Shown here: positions 31,464 to 40,502 of the stretch, piece by piece
Position numbering within the stretch: position 1 is the stretch's first letter
Layout of the letters: each line of letters starts with the position of its first letter
NCBI GenBank assembly: GCA_026168455.1
Contig: CM047426.1
Span: 37,201,175-37,265,174, forward strand
Length of the DNA: 64,000 nt
Source: Theocolax elegans
Lineage: Eukaryota > Arthropoda > Insecta > Hymenoptera > Cerocephalidae
Direction of reading: 5' to 3'
The notes under the pieces: model-generated
Seen by the model: only the letters and a program-made list of their open reading frames with translations
Told to the model about the DNA's origin: nothing
The model's database searches: none
Program-made: the position numbers and the translations under genes

Positions 31464-31901
31464 TATAGACTTATATTTAGCATGGTACGAATGGGAGTTG
31501 GAGGTGAGAGGGTTAAATAATTAAATGTACGTAATTTGTAGATAAATTCCCAGATGTTTATTCAAGTATTATAATATAAAAGGAGAGAACGAGACATAGA
31601 ATGAATAATTACGCACGCAGAGATATACATATAGATGATTATACAATACATAAAATTAAAACTAGATTTGACACTCGGTTAATATTAAGTATAAGAGTAG
31701 CTTAAGAATAGACGCAAAGACACTCACACACATTTTATTATACGAAACTTATAAATAGACAGTGATTCCGGTTGACCTGATAAAACTTATAGTAATTCAC
31801 ACACTTAGATATAGAGTAAATAAGAGTAAAATTATACGTGTTTTGCATTCGGTTAAATATATATTACGTTAATAATAGAAACTTACACCTAATGTACCTG
31901 T
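31464..31901. other. AT-rich spacer between left TIR and the protease gene
   Basis: No ORF; contains poly(A)-signal-like motifs suitable for the end of the minus-strand protease transcript. Nothing else seen. Confidence 0.5.
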
Positions 31902-32456
31902 TTATATATTATAATTAAAATTATTATTATTATTATTATTATGTATTCTTTTACATGTTTGCAAATGAGTTATACAATGAACATTCTTCTTACAATTATT
32001 ATTATAATGAAAATTATTGTTGATATTCTTATAAAATAATTTTAAATTTAATTTATCGTTGTATGCAGTATCGTCGGTGAACAATCTCCAAAAACTGTCC
32101 ATGCAATGACCGTGAGACATGTGATGAATGAAATTAACGCAATACTGACCACACAGGATAGAAGCGAAATCTTGTAGCTGCTTAGGACTCCAGGTGTAAA
32201 CCTTACAGTTTCTTCGGAGACATTGAATATGTTGTGGTACGGTGGGTGGTCGACCGAAACTGTCAAAGAAGTATCCGATTCCGCGTTTATCGATGTAGAT
32301 GGCCAGCCAATGCTTACCGGGTTTTCGGTGGTCCTCATTGTTAACAACAATTGCAGTCGGCTTCGTCAGAATCTGAGGAATCTTGTCCGCAGGGTACACT
32401 CCCACTGTCTGCAGAGGCAAAATTTTTATTGCGTTGAGTATTTGCAACGTGTTCAT
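31902..32456 (-). CDS. PRO: Adenovirus-type (Ulp1-like) cysteine protease, PRO
   Basis: 184 aa. Catalytic order H49 (KPGKHWLAIYI), D65 (FFDSFG), Q95 and C102 (LQDFASILCGQYC) matches the C48/C5 protease group that matures adenovirus-like capsids. The last 60 residues are a low-complexity Asn-rich tail produced by an expanded (ATT)n. The first 116 nt overlap the end of the 329-aa gene in another frame, so the two are tightly packed. It looks intact in its catalytic core. Expected role: cleavage of capsid and core proteins during virion-like assembly. Confidence 0.9.
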   Translation of the reverse strand: MNTLQILNAIKILPLQTVGVYPADKIPQILTKPTAIVVNNEDHRKPGKHWLAIYIDKRGIGYFFDSFGRPPTVPQHIQCLRRNCKVYTWSPKQLQDFASILCGQYCVNFIHHMSHGHCMDSFWRLFTDDTAYNDKLNLKLFYKNINNNFHYNNNCKKNVHCITHLQTCKRIHNNNNNNNFNYNI

Positions 32457-33330
32457 GCTTTGCAGCGGCTTCCTCCTCCTCGCGTACTATGTCGTATAAA
32501 TGATCGGCATCGATCGTATCTTGGGAGATTGTGGAAATACTTGTGTTGCTAGCATCTATAGGAGTTGAGTATGCAGTACAAGTTACGGTTATCGGAGTGC
32601 TCTGTCTTGATTTGGTTGGTGTTGGCGTTTTTTGTCGTGGTTTCCCAGACGGAGTTCCTTGTCTCGTAGACGCAATAATTGTATGTCGTCTTTTGTCCTT
32701 GTTGATGTCCTCTTTTTCCGTTTCCTTCTTTTTTTCTTTTAGATCGATGACTTTGCTGGTTGAAGGGCGATAGGCTAATGTTTTATGCAGCCAAATACGT
32801 AGTTTATATGCATATGTCAATGCACAACTCATGTACTCCCTTTTCCGTCCATGTAAAAAACAAAAGTGGTCGTTAACGCGTGGAAGGTTTCTAAACGACG
32901 GACAGTTGAACTCCTCCAAATTGATTATTTGTCTAGCGAGAAGGTTTTGAAGGAATAAAACTTTAGGTATTCCCCTAACGTAGATCCTCAAAGCGTTTCG
33001 TGCAACTTCTCGTAGACTGTTGTACACGTCGACACTGTTGGATTCACCGTCGAACCATTCTATGCCATGGTGATAGCACGTTAAGTAACTGCTAGTGGCT
33101 ACGATACCCTTGGACAGTTCTGTGTAGTCGTATGGAGCCTTGATCAGCCAGTGCGCTATGAAATTGCAATCTACGCCGAGAACAGCAATTTCTTTCGGTA
33201 GAAAGAGACCTTCCTTGTCGTGAAACGCTTGAATATCGATTATATAATCGAGCTTCTCCATGCCGTTTGAGTTGCGGAGAACTTGAGTCACTTGTACTAC
33301 ACCACTCAAGGTAACAAGCTGAACTGACAA
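32341..33330 (-). CDS. Polinton protein of unknown function (329 aa)
   Basis: The N-terminal 180 residues look globular (GVDCNFIAHWLIKAPYDYTEL, GIEWFDGESN, CPSFRNLPR, CALTYAYKLRIWL). After residue about 200 it turns low-complexity: Lys/Glu-rich, then Ser/Thr/Pro, then an acidic helix and a Cys-rich end. I recognise the N-terminal half only as a Polinton-associated protein without known activity. It lies between capsid and protease genes, so a structural or late role is plausible. It overlaps PRO by 116 nt. Confidence 0.7.
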   Translation of the reverse strand: MSVQLVTLSGVVQVTQVLRNSNGMEKLDYIIDIQAFHDKEGLFLPKEIAVLGVDCNFIAHWLIKAPYDYTELSKGIVATSSYLTCYHHGIEWFDGESNSVDVYNSLREVARNALRIYVRGIPKVLFLQNLLARQIINLEEFNCPSFRNLPRVNDHFCFLHGRKREYMSCALTYAYKLRIWLHKTLAYRPSTSKVIDLKEKKKETEKEDINKDKRRHTIIASTRQGTPSGKPRQKTPTPTKSRQSTPITVTCTAYSTPIDASNTSISTISQDTIDADHLYDIVREEEEAAAKHEHVANTQRNKNFASADSGSVPCGQDSSDSDEADCNCC

Positions 33331-33448
33331 AATGTTTTTCCTTGGCTCAGCAGAATACCTTTAAGACCTCCTTCTTCTCACTGAATTGAAAAGAAAAGTT
33401 TTCAAAGAAAATCCCTACCATTTTTTTTTGACTCCTCCTACTTTGAGT

Positions 33449-34765
33449 TTAAGAATGAAAATCTGTTACGACCTGTCTAGCAGAGTCGATTTCAAGAACG
33501 TTGTCAAACTCGGCATAAACGATACAATTAATCGTTTTATTCAATGCACTTTGAAATTTAACTTCGATTCTGAGACTTCCAGATTTTACTAAATTCCAAT
33601 GAGAAAAACTATTTGCCGAAAAATCTGGTGTAAGATCGAAAGCGAATAGACAATAACCATTAGGGTAATTCTCTCTACTGATAGAATTTCCTTCGTTAAG
33701 AAAATGTATACCAGTACCTGAGAACAAGGTGTGATATGCGTCAACGTACATTGGTCTTGTATTCGAAAACGTAGGTTGTAAAGGTTTCGAAGGTACTTGT
33801 ACACCATCTACGTAGAGAGACAAGTAATTTATACCGTAATTTTGAAAATTGAAAGGATTCAAAGTTTTGTTTCCATTGAAAGCCTTATTATCAACAAATC
33901 CCAGTATCACTCGTTTCGGTAGTTGTCCTAAAATCACGTTGTCGAGTGTTTCACCCAAGACACCGCTATGTATCGTGAATGTTTTGATTTCCACTCTGGT
34001 TATGGGATATTTAGCGGTTGTAGTTGCGAGAGTTTTTGCATGGGCCAATAGAATTCCAGGACTTATTTTCACGCGTCTTACGAGTAAATTTGCTTCGGTG
34101 ATGTTTACGGTGTATGAGCCTGCGGCTGACGAATCCATTAGACAAAATGAATCCTTTGAACGTACAAGACGTATTTTCATTTCGACGCCATTGATGAGTA
34201 ATTTATCCTGATTAAAAATATCGCAATGCAAATGTCCAATGAGATCGACGGTTTTGCCATCGGATGTAAAATTTTGTCTGTTTGCAAGTCCTGCGTTTGT
34301 ACCCTCGTCAGGGGTGCTGTCCATCTGTCTAGGTGTATCTGCGTACCACAAAATCGTCGATAGATGCGATTCTTTAGCTGCTGGGCCGTAATTCAAGAGT
34401 GTTTCTATGTACGCTCTGTACGGATAAGCGTTATTCGGAGGAGTGATTGGTTTCTGATTAAAATAAATATCGATTTGATTAAATAACGAGTGTAAGAAAT
34501 TATTTACAGGTCCTACGTGTTTGTCATCGTCTTTCGAATAAGGCTTGATTTTTACACAAACTTTGAGAAGTGTATGCGCAAGATCCAGGTAATCTTCTCC
34601 TTGATTTTGAACGCAAAATTCGATGGGCGAATCGTCGTTTAACGACGAAATTGGATTATAAGTAGTCCAACAACTCGATTCGATACTGGTTTGCGTTTGA
34701 GGGAGTGAAAATATATCCAACTCGCTTTTGAGACACTCTGAGCTGTGAGAATGTAAAAACGCCAT
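33449..34765 (-). CDS. MCP: Major capsid protein (double jelly-roll, PY)
   Basis: 438 aa, uninterrupted. The N-terminus MAFLHSHSSECLKSELDIF and the block SLNDDSPIEFCVQNQGEDYLDLAHTLL are hallmarks of the insect Polinton PY family (often annotated F54H12.2-like), which forms the double jelly-roll major capsid. Other conserved parts are PVNNFLHSLFNQIDIYFNQK and YPYRAYIETLLNYG. Length is normal for the family. It starts 3 nt downstream of the basic-protein gene. It would build the icosahedral shell, supporting the view of Polintons as potential viruses. Confidence 0.92.
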   Translation of the reverse strand: MAFLHSHSSECLKSELDIFSLPQTQTSIESSCWTTYNPISSLNDDSPIEFCVQNQGEDYLDLAHTLLKVCVKIKPYSKDDDKHVGPVNNFLHSLFNQIDIYFNQKPITPPNNAYPYRAYIETLLNYGPAAKESHLSTILWYADTPRQMDSTPDEGTNAGLANRQNFTSDGKTVDLIGHLHCDIFNQDKLLINGVEMKIRLVRSKDSFCLMDSSAAGSYTVNITEANLLVRRVKISPGILLAHAKTLATTTAKYPITRVEIKTFTIHSGVLGETLDNVILGQLPKRVILGFVDNKAFNGNKTLNPFNFQNYGINYLSLYVDGVQVPSKPLQPTFSNTRPMYVDAYHTLFSGTGIHFLNEGNSISRENYPNGYCLFAFDLTPDFSANSFSHWNLVKSGSLRIEVKFQSALNKTINCIVYAEFDNVLEIDSARQVVTDFHS

Positions 34766-34767
34766 TT

Positions 34768-35370
34768 TTAATTGAAAACGTCAAAATTATTCTTTGTCTT
34801 CTTTTTTGTTTTCGATATTTTCCTCGATTTCTTCTTTTTATTCTGTTTCTTACGCTTCACTTTTGGTTGTAACCGTTTTAAAGACTTGGTTTTTTTTGTA
34901 CGTTTCCTTTTCTTTATACTTTGACGACGTTTGTACTTTTTACGAGGTTTAAGCTGTTTGATACGTACACTTTCACCGTTCCACGGAAACTGTAGAGCTC
35001 TCCTTTTGTTGAATGTTTTATATCCAGACCCCTCCATCATTTTATTAATTTTGTCTACGGCTTTACGTTTCAAATTTTTACCAGATTCGTTCATACGATT
35101 ATTAAACGATTCTTTGAACGACAGATTTCCATCCGACACGTCATCTAATATGTTGACGCCTGCTCGGACTGCTTCTTTACCAAGGGCGCGAGCACCTTTA
35201 GCAATCAAAGGCACCGCTCTTCTAAATAAACCTGCGAGCCAACTACCCACACCGTGTCCTCGTTGCGATGTTGAACCTGCATAAACGTGATGTACGCCCC
35301 GTCCGCTTCCAATTTGACTATCGTAATAAAGAGAGTAATAAGCCATGCCAAACGAACGACACTTAATCAA
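34768..35370 (-). CDS. Basic virion core / minor structural protein (200 aa)
   Basis: The N-terminus has a Gly-rich GSGRGVHHVYAGS stretch, then an amphipathic helix (GSWLAGLFRRAVPLIAKGARALGKEA). The second half is extremely Lys/Arg-rich with nuclear-localisation-like clusters. The GLFRR helix recalls the membrane-active or core precursors of adenoviruses (pVI/pX-like), an analogy rather than a demonstrated homology. It sits between penton-like and major capsid genes; its start overlaps the preceding gene by 8 nt. Probably binds DNA in the particle. Confidence 0.7.
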   Translation of the reverse strand: MIKCRSFGMAYYSLYYDSQIGSGRGVHHVYAGSTSQRGHGVGSWLAGLFRRAVPLIAKGARALGKEAVRAGVNILDDVSDGNLSFKESFNNRMNESGKNLKRKAVDKINKMMEGSGYKTFNKRRALQFPWNGESVRIKQLKPRKKYKRRQSIKKRKRTKKTKSLKRLQPKVKRKKQNKKKKSRKISKTKKKTKNNFDVFN

Positions 35371-36157
35371 TCCTTTTAAAATGTAACGCTGCGGTCAACG
35401 TACCAAACTCGAATGGTATTGGATGACCATATTGATCTCTTATATCAATGTCGATAACTTGAAAACAATTGTAAAGTATGGGTGTATAACTGACGGGTGC
35501 AAAACGTTTAACTACAGTGTTTCCATAATTAAAGTGTTTCGATTGAATATTCACTATGCGAAGCAGTGGTGCGTGAGAATCTCCTACTATACAAGGTTCA
35601 CACAGATTTGAATAAACAAAAAGTTGATCGGGTATGGCTCTCGAGAGGCTGGCGGGAAAATTTGCTACTTGAATCGTCGATCCATCGTAACTTTCAAATT
35701 CTAACGTTTCGTTCAAATCGAAACCTAAAATACGATTAACCGTCGTTGAAAATGTAGCAAACGGTTTCGTACGATTTTCATTTTCTTTGAATTTTATCAT
35801 TTGTACGAAACCTCCGTTTTCGTTATAGACTAATTTTTCAATTTCAGTGTTGCCGTGATATTTGAATAAACTGTCGTTTATACAATCGACAACGTTTATA
35901 CAATCGACAAGCTGATTAATATCATCGTATATACCGTGTTGAAAATAATAGTTTTCCGTTGCCGATAATTTTGATTCCTCTCTGCTCAAGTGCAGGGTAG
36001 TGCAGGGTACGTGTATCTCGGATAGTCCAACCATCCATCGTCCTTGTAAAGCTATCTGCTTTGGTAATTTAGTTGAAAAGCACGTCGTTGTATTGTCTGG
36101 AAAATATTTCATACTACTGTTGCTCGGTAAAACAATGGTAAAATCGTCGGAATCCAT
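35363..36157 (-). CDS. Minor capsid / penton-like protein (single jelly-roll, PX)
   Basis: 264 aa. The pattern DDFTIVLPSNSSMKYFPDNTTTCFSTKL at the start and QLFVYSNLCEPCIVGDSHAPLLR plus FEFGTLTAALHF at the end match the Polinton PX minor capsid family. Residues about 83-96 carry a small direct duplication (VDCIN twice), from an 18-21-bp tandem repeat near 35880-35915. The gene is otherwise intact. It ends 8 nt inside the next gene and begins 2 nt after INT ends. Confidence 0.88.
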   Translation of the reverse strand: MDSDDFTIVLPSNSSMKYFPDNTTTCFSTKLPKQIALQGRWMVGLSEIHVPCTTLHLSREESKLSATENYYFQHGIYDDINQLVDCINVVDCINDSLFKYHGNTEIEKLVYNENGGFVQMIKFKENENRTKPFATFSTTVNRILGFDLNETLEFESYDGSTIQVANFPASLSRAIPDQLFVYSNLCEPCIVGDSHAPLLRIVNIQSKHFNYGNTVVKRFAPVSYTPILYNCFQVIDIDIRDQYGHPIPFEFGTLTAALHFKRID

Positions 36158-36158
36158 T

Positions 36159-37262
36159 TTACAATGCTTTTAAATCGTTGACAGAGACCCACGAATTAAA
36201 TTTTTCAGGATATCCAACCCAACTGACGAAATACTGTTTACGTTTACCTTTGCCTTTACTACGTAAAATTTTATCTATTTTGTGTTCACGATTTTCTACG
36301 CGACAACTATCAACGGCCGTGAGTTCTTCGGGATAAAAGAATCCTTCAATGCTTTCACCGTCCAAATCGGTCAAAGTATAAACGTAAATGTTTTGTTTTT
36401 TCGCAACACTTTTAATTATAAAAATTTCCTCTTGCCATCCTCTGACGTAACCTTTTTCAAAAGCGTTCTTGTCTCTACTGATTCGAACGTAACTACCGAC
36501 TTTGTATATATTCTTTTTCCGTTTCGGTAATTTGTTTCTGCACAGACGTTCTAAATTTTTTCGCACAATCTCTTCGTTGTGAATAGTTACCGAAGCCGGT
36601 GTCATTTTAATGCTAGAATGTCTTGTGTTATTGTAAGCCTTGACGATGTGTTGTAATACGTCAATGTACCTACGAGTATTTTTATGTGTGAAATAACGCC
36701 ACATACGTTCTTTCAGAGTTCTATTTACTCGTTCAACCACCGCAGCCTTCACATCCGGATTACGCACAACGCGAAATCGAATGTCGTTACGTTTTAAAAA
36801 ATTTTGCATAAATTTACCGAGAAACTCCTTTCCTCGATCGCTTTGAACCATGTACGGAAAACGTTCTCCGCTTCGTTTTAAAATTTTTTTGAATGCCTCG
36901 GTTACTTGGTCACTCGATTTGTCTTTCAAAGGTTCCACCCACACAAATTTACTTAAAACGTCGATCGCCACCAAAACGTAAGACACTCCGTCGTTGTAAT
37001 TTTTGATTGAGCGCAAGTCCTGTAAATCGACCTCCCAAACTTGATCTAAATACGACACGTTGTAACACAATCTCTTAAACTTTCTTCGTACAGGACGATG
37101 TAAAGTATAAGCGTCGTATTTTTCCAACCATTTATAGATCTGTTCCCGCGGTACATCTTTATTCAATCTGATTAAATTTCTTGCACCCGAAAACCCTGCT
37201 TCGTGCGAAGGATCAAAATACTGAGACTCTAACCTTTTATTTACATATTTAGACTGAGCCAT
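36159..37262 (-). CDS. INT: Retroviral-type integrase with C-terminal chromodomain, INT
   Basis: 367 aa, intact. DDE catalytic residues D79 (WEVDLQDL), D142 (QSDRGKEFLG) and E177 (KAAVVERVNRT). An SH3-like or linker part follows (YKVGSYVRISRDKNAFEKGY), then a chromodomain at about 322-367 (KIDKILRSKGKGKRKQYFVSWVGYPEKFNSW). It catalyses insertion with 6-bp staggered cuts, consistent with the TATAAT TSD; the chromodomain would steer it to histone marks. The start overlaps the end of the neighbouring ORF by 22 nt. Confidence 0.95.
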   Translation of the reverse strand: MAQSKYVNKRLESQYFDPSHEAGFSGARNLIRLNKDVPREQIYKWLEKYDAYTLHRPVRRKFKRLCYNVSYLDQVWEVDLQDLRSIKNYNDGVSYVLVAIDVLSKFVWVEPLKDKSSDQVTEAFKKILKRSGERFPYMVQSDRGKEFLGKFMQNFLKRNDIRFRVVRNPDVKAAVVERVNRTLKERMWRYFTHKNTRRYIDVLQHIVKAYNNTRHSSIKMTPASVTIHNEEIVRKNLERLCRNKLPKRKKNIYKVGSYVRISRDKNAFEKGYVRGWQEEIFIIKSVAKKQNIYVYTLTDLDGESIEGFFYPEELTAVDSCRVENREHKIDKILRSKGKGKRKQYFVSWVGYPEKFNSWVSVNDLKAL

Positions 37263-38029
37263 TTTTTTTTAATTTCCTTTTTTTTCGAAGACGGTTTTTG
37301 GACAATGGTACTGTTTTTAAGACTGTCGAAACTATTATTAAACATCGAGTTATATTCGTCACTGTCGGATTGATGTACATCTTTTGATTTCGGAGTGTCT
37401 GAAAAACTTAACTTTCGAGTCACATCGTCAAACATTCTTCTATTACCGATATACTCTTGAGGTGTCAAGACATCCTTTAAAAACTTGGTAAATTCTCTTT
37501 TTCCCTCTGGATTGGTCGTTTTTCTGTGTCGTGCAGCAAAATTGATTAAATCAATGATATTTGAATTTTTGATCGTCTTACCGTCAATGGTCACCAGTCC
37601 CTTTCTGTTCCAAAAAATTCTAGTCTTAAAATTATTCAAGTGGTTCAACAAAAGTTCTGATTTTCTTTTATAAACGGATGGAACACTGTTTATTATTTTA
37701 TCGTAAGTAATTTCGTTTTCAATCTCTTAAAATGTATCGTTTGTCAGTGGGTTTGGATATTTTTTTTCAGATTTAAAAAATAAGTAACGTTGTAACAACT
37801 GTATATATTGTTTTAAACGATCTCTGTCATCTAAAATGTTTGTAGAATCTAAAACTCTTTTCATTTCATCGTCGAGTCTGGAGAGATTATCGCCGACAGT
37901 TTGCGTTGTTTGTAAGTTTGAAACATTTTCGTTGGGTTTACCGTCCGTAGAGTTTGATGTAACTGATTGCTTTTGAATTCTTTCCATATGTTCGGCGGGG
38001 ACAAGAATCATTTTCTTTGTTCTTTCCAT
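37241..38029 (-). pseudogene. Conserved Polinton protein, interrupted by one in-frame stop
   Basis: One reading frame of 262 codons runs from MERTKKMILVPAEH (38029) to the stop at 37241, broken only by TAA at 37727-37729. Upstream (100 aa) has LDDRDRLKQYIQLLQRYLFF; downstream (EIENEITYDKIINSVPSVYKRKSELLLNHL, then GLVTIDGKTIKNSNIIDLINFAARHRK) continues in the same frame. I know this layout as a widespread Polinton and insect-repeat protein without assigned function. The stop is either a recent nonsense mutation or a read-through site; the downstream half could restart at Met 37651. Confidence 0.75.
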
Positions 38030-38031
38030 TA

Positions 38032-38406
38032 TTACTGTAAAAGCGTGGAAAAGAGCGTCGATATTATAGGCTGTAGTAGAAACGGTAAGAAACTACCACC
38101 CTTTTGCACGATTATACACTTCTTTTTTTTCCAGCAGCCGTTAGTCTTGTTGCATAATTTTCTGAGAATATTTTTGTGACGTTTTAATTTTTTAAATTGA
38201 CAATCTTTCAAAGGTACTACACCTTGTAAAGTATTTAAAGCGCACTCACAAATATATTTAATTAATTTTTTATCGGCGGTTTTTAATATTGCTAAACGTT
38301 GCTCTTTGTTTGCTCGTGCTAAAGCGTGCAACAGAACAACGTACCTTTGTTCAAATACTTTTGATTTATTTTTTACTCGGAAAGATTTCGATGTAGTCTT
38401 TGCCAT
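38032..38406 (-). CDS. Small conserved Polinton protein (124 aa) with hydrophobic C-terminus
   Basis: A basic protein: a helical first half (FEQRYVVLLHALARANKEQRLAILKTADKKLIKYICECALN), a Lys-rich middle, then VQKGGSFLPFLLQPIIST, a short hydrophobic segment. This arrangement recurs in many Polintons next to the ATPase and is of unknown function; a membrane-associated virion role is possible. It ends 3 nt before the next gene starts, as in a tightly packed transcription block. Confidence 0.7.
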   Translation of the reverse strand: MAKTTSKSFRVKNKSKVFEQRYVVLLHALARANKEQRLAILKTADKKLIKYICECALNTLQGVVPLKDCQFKKLKRHKNILRKLCNKTNGCWKKKKCIIVQKGGSFLPFLLQPIISTLFSTLLQ

Positions 38407-38459
38407 TATCGTTCTTAAACTGAAGTATCATCTGCTTGATACTTTTATTTATTGTATTT

Positions 38460-39123
38460 TTAAATATATTTTATAAATGTACTACTACGATTTTTAGGCA
38501 CATAGACGTAATGAAACTCGTCGTCTGGAAATATACAGCTTCGAAATCGAAACTCGTCGGGTGTTGCCTGCGTCAAATCTAATAAAAGATAACCGTATGC
38601 CTGTTTTACAGCATCTAGATATGCTTCCTGCAAAAATTTAGCGTCTTCGGGGTACACTTGTCGCGCGAGATATCGAATTTGAGCTTGGTCCCGAGGATTT
38701 TTAAACAACACTATGTAATTTGAGTTTAAGCTGACGTCGCGTTGACCCTGTCCTTGATGAAAAATATTTTGAGTTATAAAAATAACACTTATATTTTTAT
38801 GATGACATCCTTTGGTAAATAAATCGATTATAACACTGTTTGACGATTCACGCATCAAGTCGTCGATTATAATTAATTTTTTCAAATGTGGATCGTTTGA
38901 ATAATCTTCGGGTCTCGGTAGACCCTCGCGAAATTCAACACACGAAAACTCTTGACTTTTGTAACCAGTCTTGCCACTCTCCGTAATAAAAAATAATCCT
39001 ATCGAAAACAACGTCGGTCATTTGAGTACGAAACTTTATGAATTTTCGAACCCACACCGATTTACCACAACTCGTAGGACCGGAAATCGTACAAGTCCAC
39101 GGATGACGCCAACGCGTATCCAT
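38460..39123 (-). pseudogene. Genome-packaging ATPase (FtsK/HerA-like), one frameshift
   Basis: 39123-38935 gives DTRWRHPWTCTISGPTSCGKS with the Walker A motif GPTSCGKS. 39011-38460 gives Walker B (KKLIIIDDLM), the downstream VIFITQN sensor-type stretch and FKNPRDQAQIRYLARQ. The pieces overlap in different frames; a single-base indel near 38950-38975 (sense QKSQEFSCVEF) separates them. Upstream of the ATG the same frame has a poly-proline run from a (CCG)n tract at 39149-39171, but a TGA precedes it. Would pump DNA into capsids if intact. Confidence 0.88.
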
Positions 39124-39262
39124 TTTGTGATAAGGTCGTTCCGCGTTCGGCGGCGGCGGCGGCGGCGGCGGTCAACGCGCTGCTAGAGTTTTAGTGTCGT
39201 TTTATTTAATTAGCTAAACGCGGAATAAAAAGCATATTTAGCGGACGCTGCGCAATGTTAAT
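39124..39262. repeat. (CGG)n tract and GC-rich upstream region of the ATPase gene
   Basis: Seven to eight CGG triplets (39149-39171) in a 72% AT setting, just upstream of the ATPase start. A set of degenerate 30-bp repeats of type 'acgcgg..aaaaaccttttttga' continues to about 39390. They could be a promoter-proximal element; nothing firmer can be said. Confidence 0.5.
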
Positions 39263-39263
39263 T

Positions 39264-39605
39264 TTACAGCGTTGCGCAGACCAGCTGACCCAGCGACGTA
39301 CGCGGGAAAACCTTGCTTGTACGCGGACGCTGAAAAAAGCTTGTTTGAACGCGCACGCGGAAAAACCTTTTTTGAACGCGTTCGCTTAGAATAGCTGATT
39401 TATGAGCGCGGGTGAGCGGACGAGGTACTATTTCACTAAAACTATTATTATGTAACGCCATCTGTTCAAAATCACAACCATTAAGCGTATAATTTATCGA
39501 TTTTTCCTTTTTTTGAATCCAATATTCTCCCACGATAGGATGACTGCGATTTAACAAATTAACAAAGGAAGGCGTAGTTTTTATTACGAGGTATTGTTGA
39601 CTCAT
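39264..39605 (-). CDS. Hypothetical Polinton ORF (113 aa)
   Basis: MSQQYLVIKTTPSFVNLLNRSHPIVGEYWIQKK is a plausible globular start. The second half is Arg-rich and is encoded by the degenerate 30-bp repeats upstream of the ATPase, so it may not be the true C-terminus. No family recognised. Position before the ATPase suggests it could be an early or accessory gene, or an exon spliced onward. Confidence 0.4.
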   Translation of the reverse strand: MSQQYLVIKTTPSFVNLLNRSHPIVGEYWIQKKEKSINYTLNGCDFEQMALHNNSFSEIVPRPLTRAHKSAILSERVQKRFFRVRVQTSFFQRPRTSKVFPRTSLGQLVCATL

Positions 39606-40429
39606 CTACAAAGGAAGATGCGTTGTCCTTTTTCCTTTTTTACAGAAAGAAATGTAATAAAAAATTTTGACTACTTTTCTATTGTACGTTTTCTAAATTT
39701 ATATCTGTTTGTCAATTTATTAGTTTGTCAATGTATTAGTTTTTCAAATATTTAAAAATAGAATTCCGCGAAGACAAGGTGTCCAAGAAGAATACATGAA
39801 AAAATCTTTTGAGTACACGTAACGTATAAAATTTAATTTACGAGATTGAGTAAAAGCTTGAGCATACGATTGTTAAACTTTTTTTAAATAACAATATTCA
39901 AATATTAGATTCCCACACTTTTAGAGAATGACATCTGTTCAAAGATTATCGTTAAATGAATTATTTATAGAATTTTCTTTATACTCTCAAAATTATTCCA
40001 CGACTCTATAAAAATTTATGTAATTCTTAAAATTTTAAAAATTTACAAAAGAAGTTTTTATTTATTACGCGTATTGTTCATTTACCGACAAACGTAGACG
40101 CGTGAACTTTCTTTATAGTAAGAAATAAATAATCTTTACGACTTTTTATTGTATATTTTTAAATTTATGACGTTTCATCCGTTTCTTACTTTGTCAACTA
40201 CACAAAAACGTACACGGAATAAAAATCTATTCAAACTTTTCTTGCGATATTGCGAGAAAAATAATTTTTACGTATACGCACCTTCCCACGATATCCTCCC
40301 TTACAACTTACCCTCGATTTTCCTTGGAGGTGGTACCTAAGTAACGCTGCAACCTCACCATTGGCCAAAATTTTTTCCTATTTTATTTTACTCCCTCTGC
40401 TAATTTTTCCACCTCTACTCGTCGTCGAC
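39606..40429. other. AT-rich spacer upstream of the Tudor-like gene
   Basis: About 820 bp without supported genes. It divides the minus-strand structural block from the plus-strand Tudor-like gene and probably holds promoters for both. Confidence 0.5.
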
Positions 40430-40464
40430 TTAAATATCGAAACTTTGTGTAGGGAGAGTCAGTC
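40430..40464 (+). promoter_or_regulatory. TATA + initiator core promoter of the Tudor-like gene
   Basis: TTAAATAT at 40430-40437 and TCAGTC at 40459-40464, which matches the arthropod initiator TCAKTY with +1 at 40461. The spacing of TATA at -31 to -24 is the textbook distance. The ATG at 40503 would follow a 42-nt leader. Confidence 0.6.
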
Positions 40465-40502
40465 ATTTTTTAAAACTACAGCTAAAATAGAATTTTGGCA
40501 AA

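Noticed and set aside
30843..31480. Overlapping ORFs in the left Polinton TIR, mirrored at 49288-49784
   Set aside because: Low-complexity CT/GA translation and mirrored in the other TIR.
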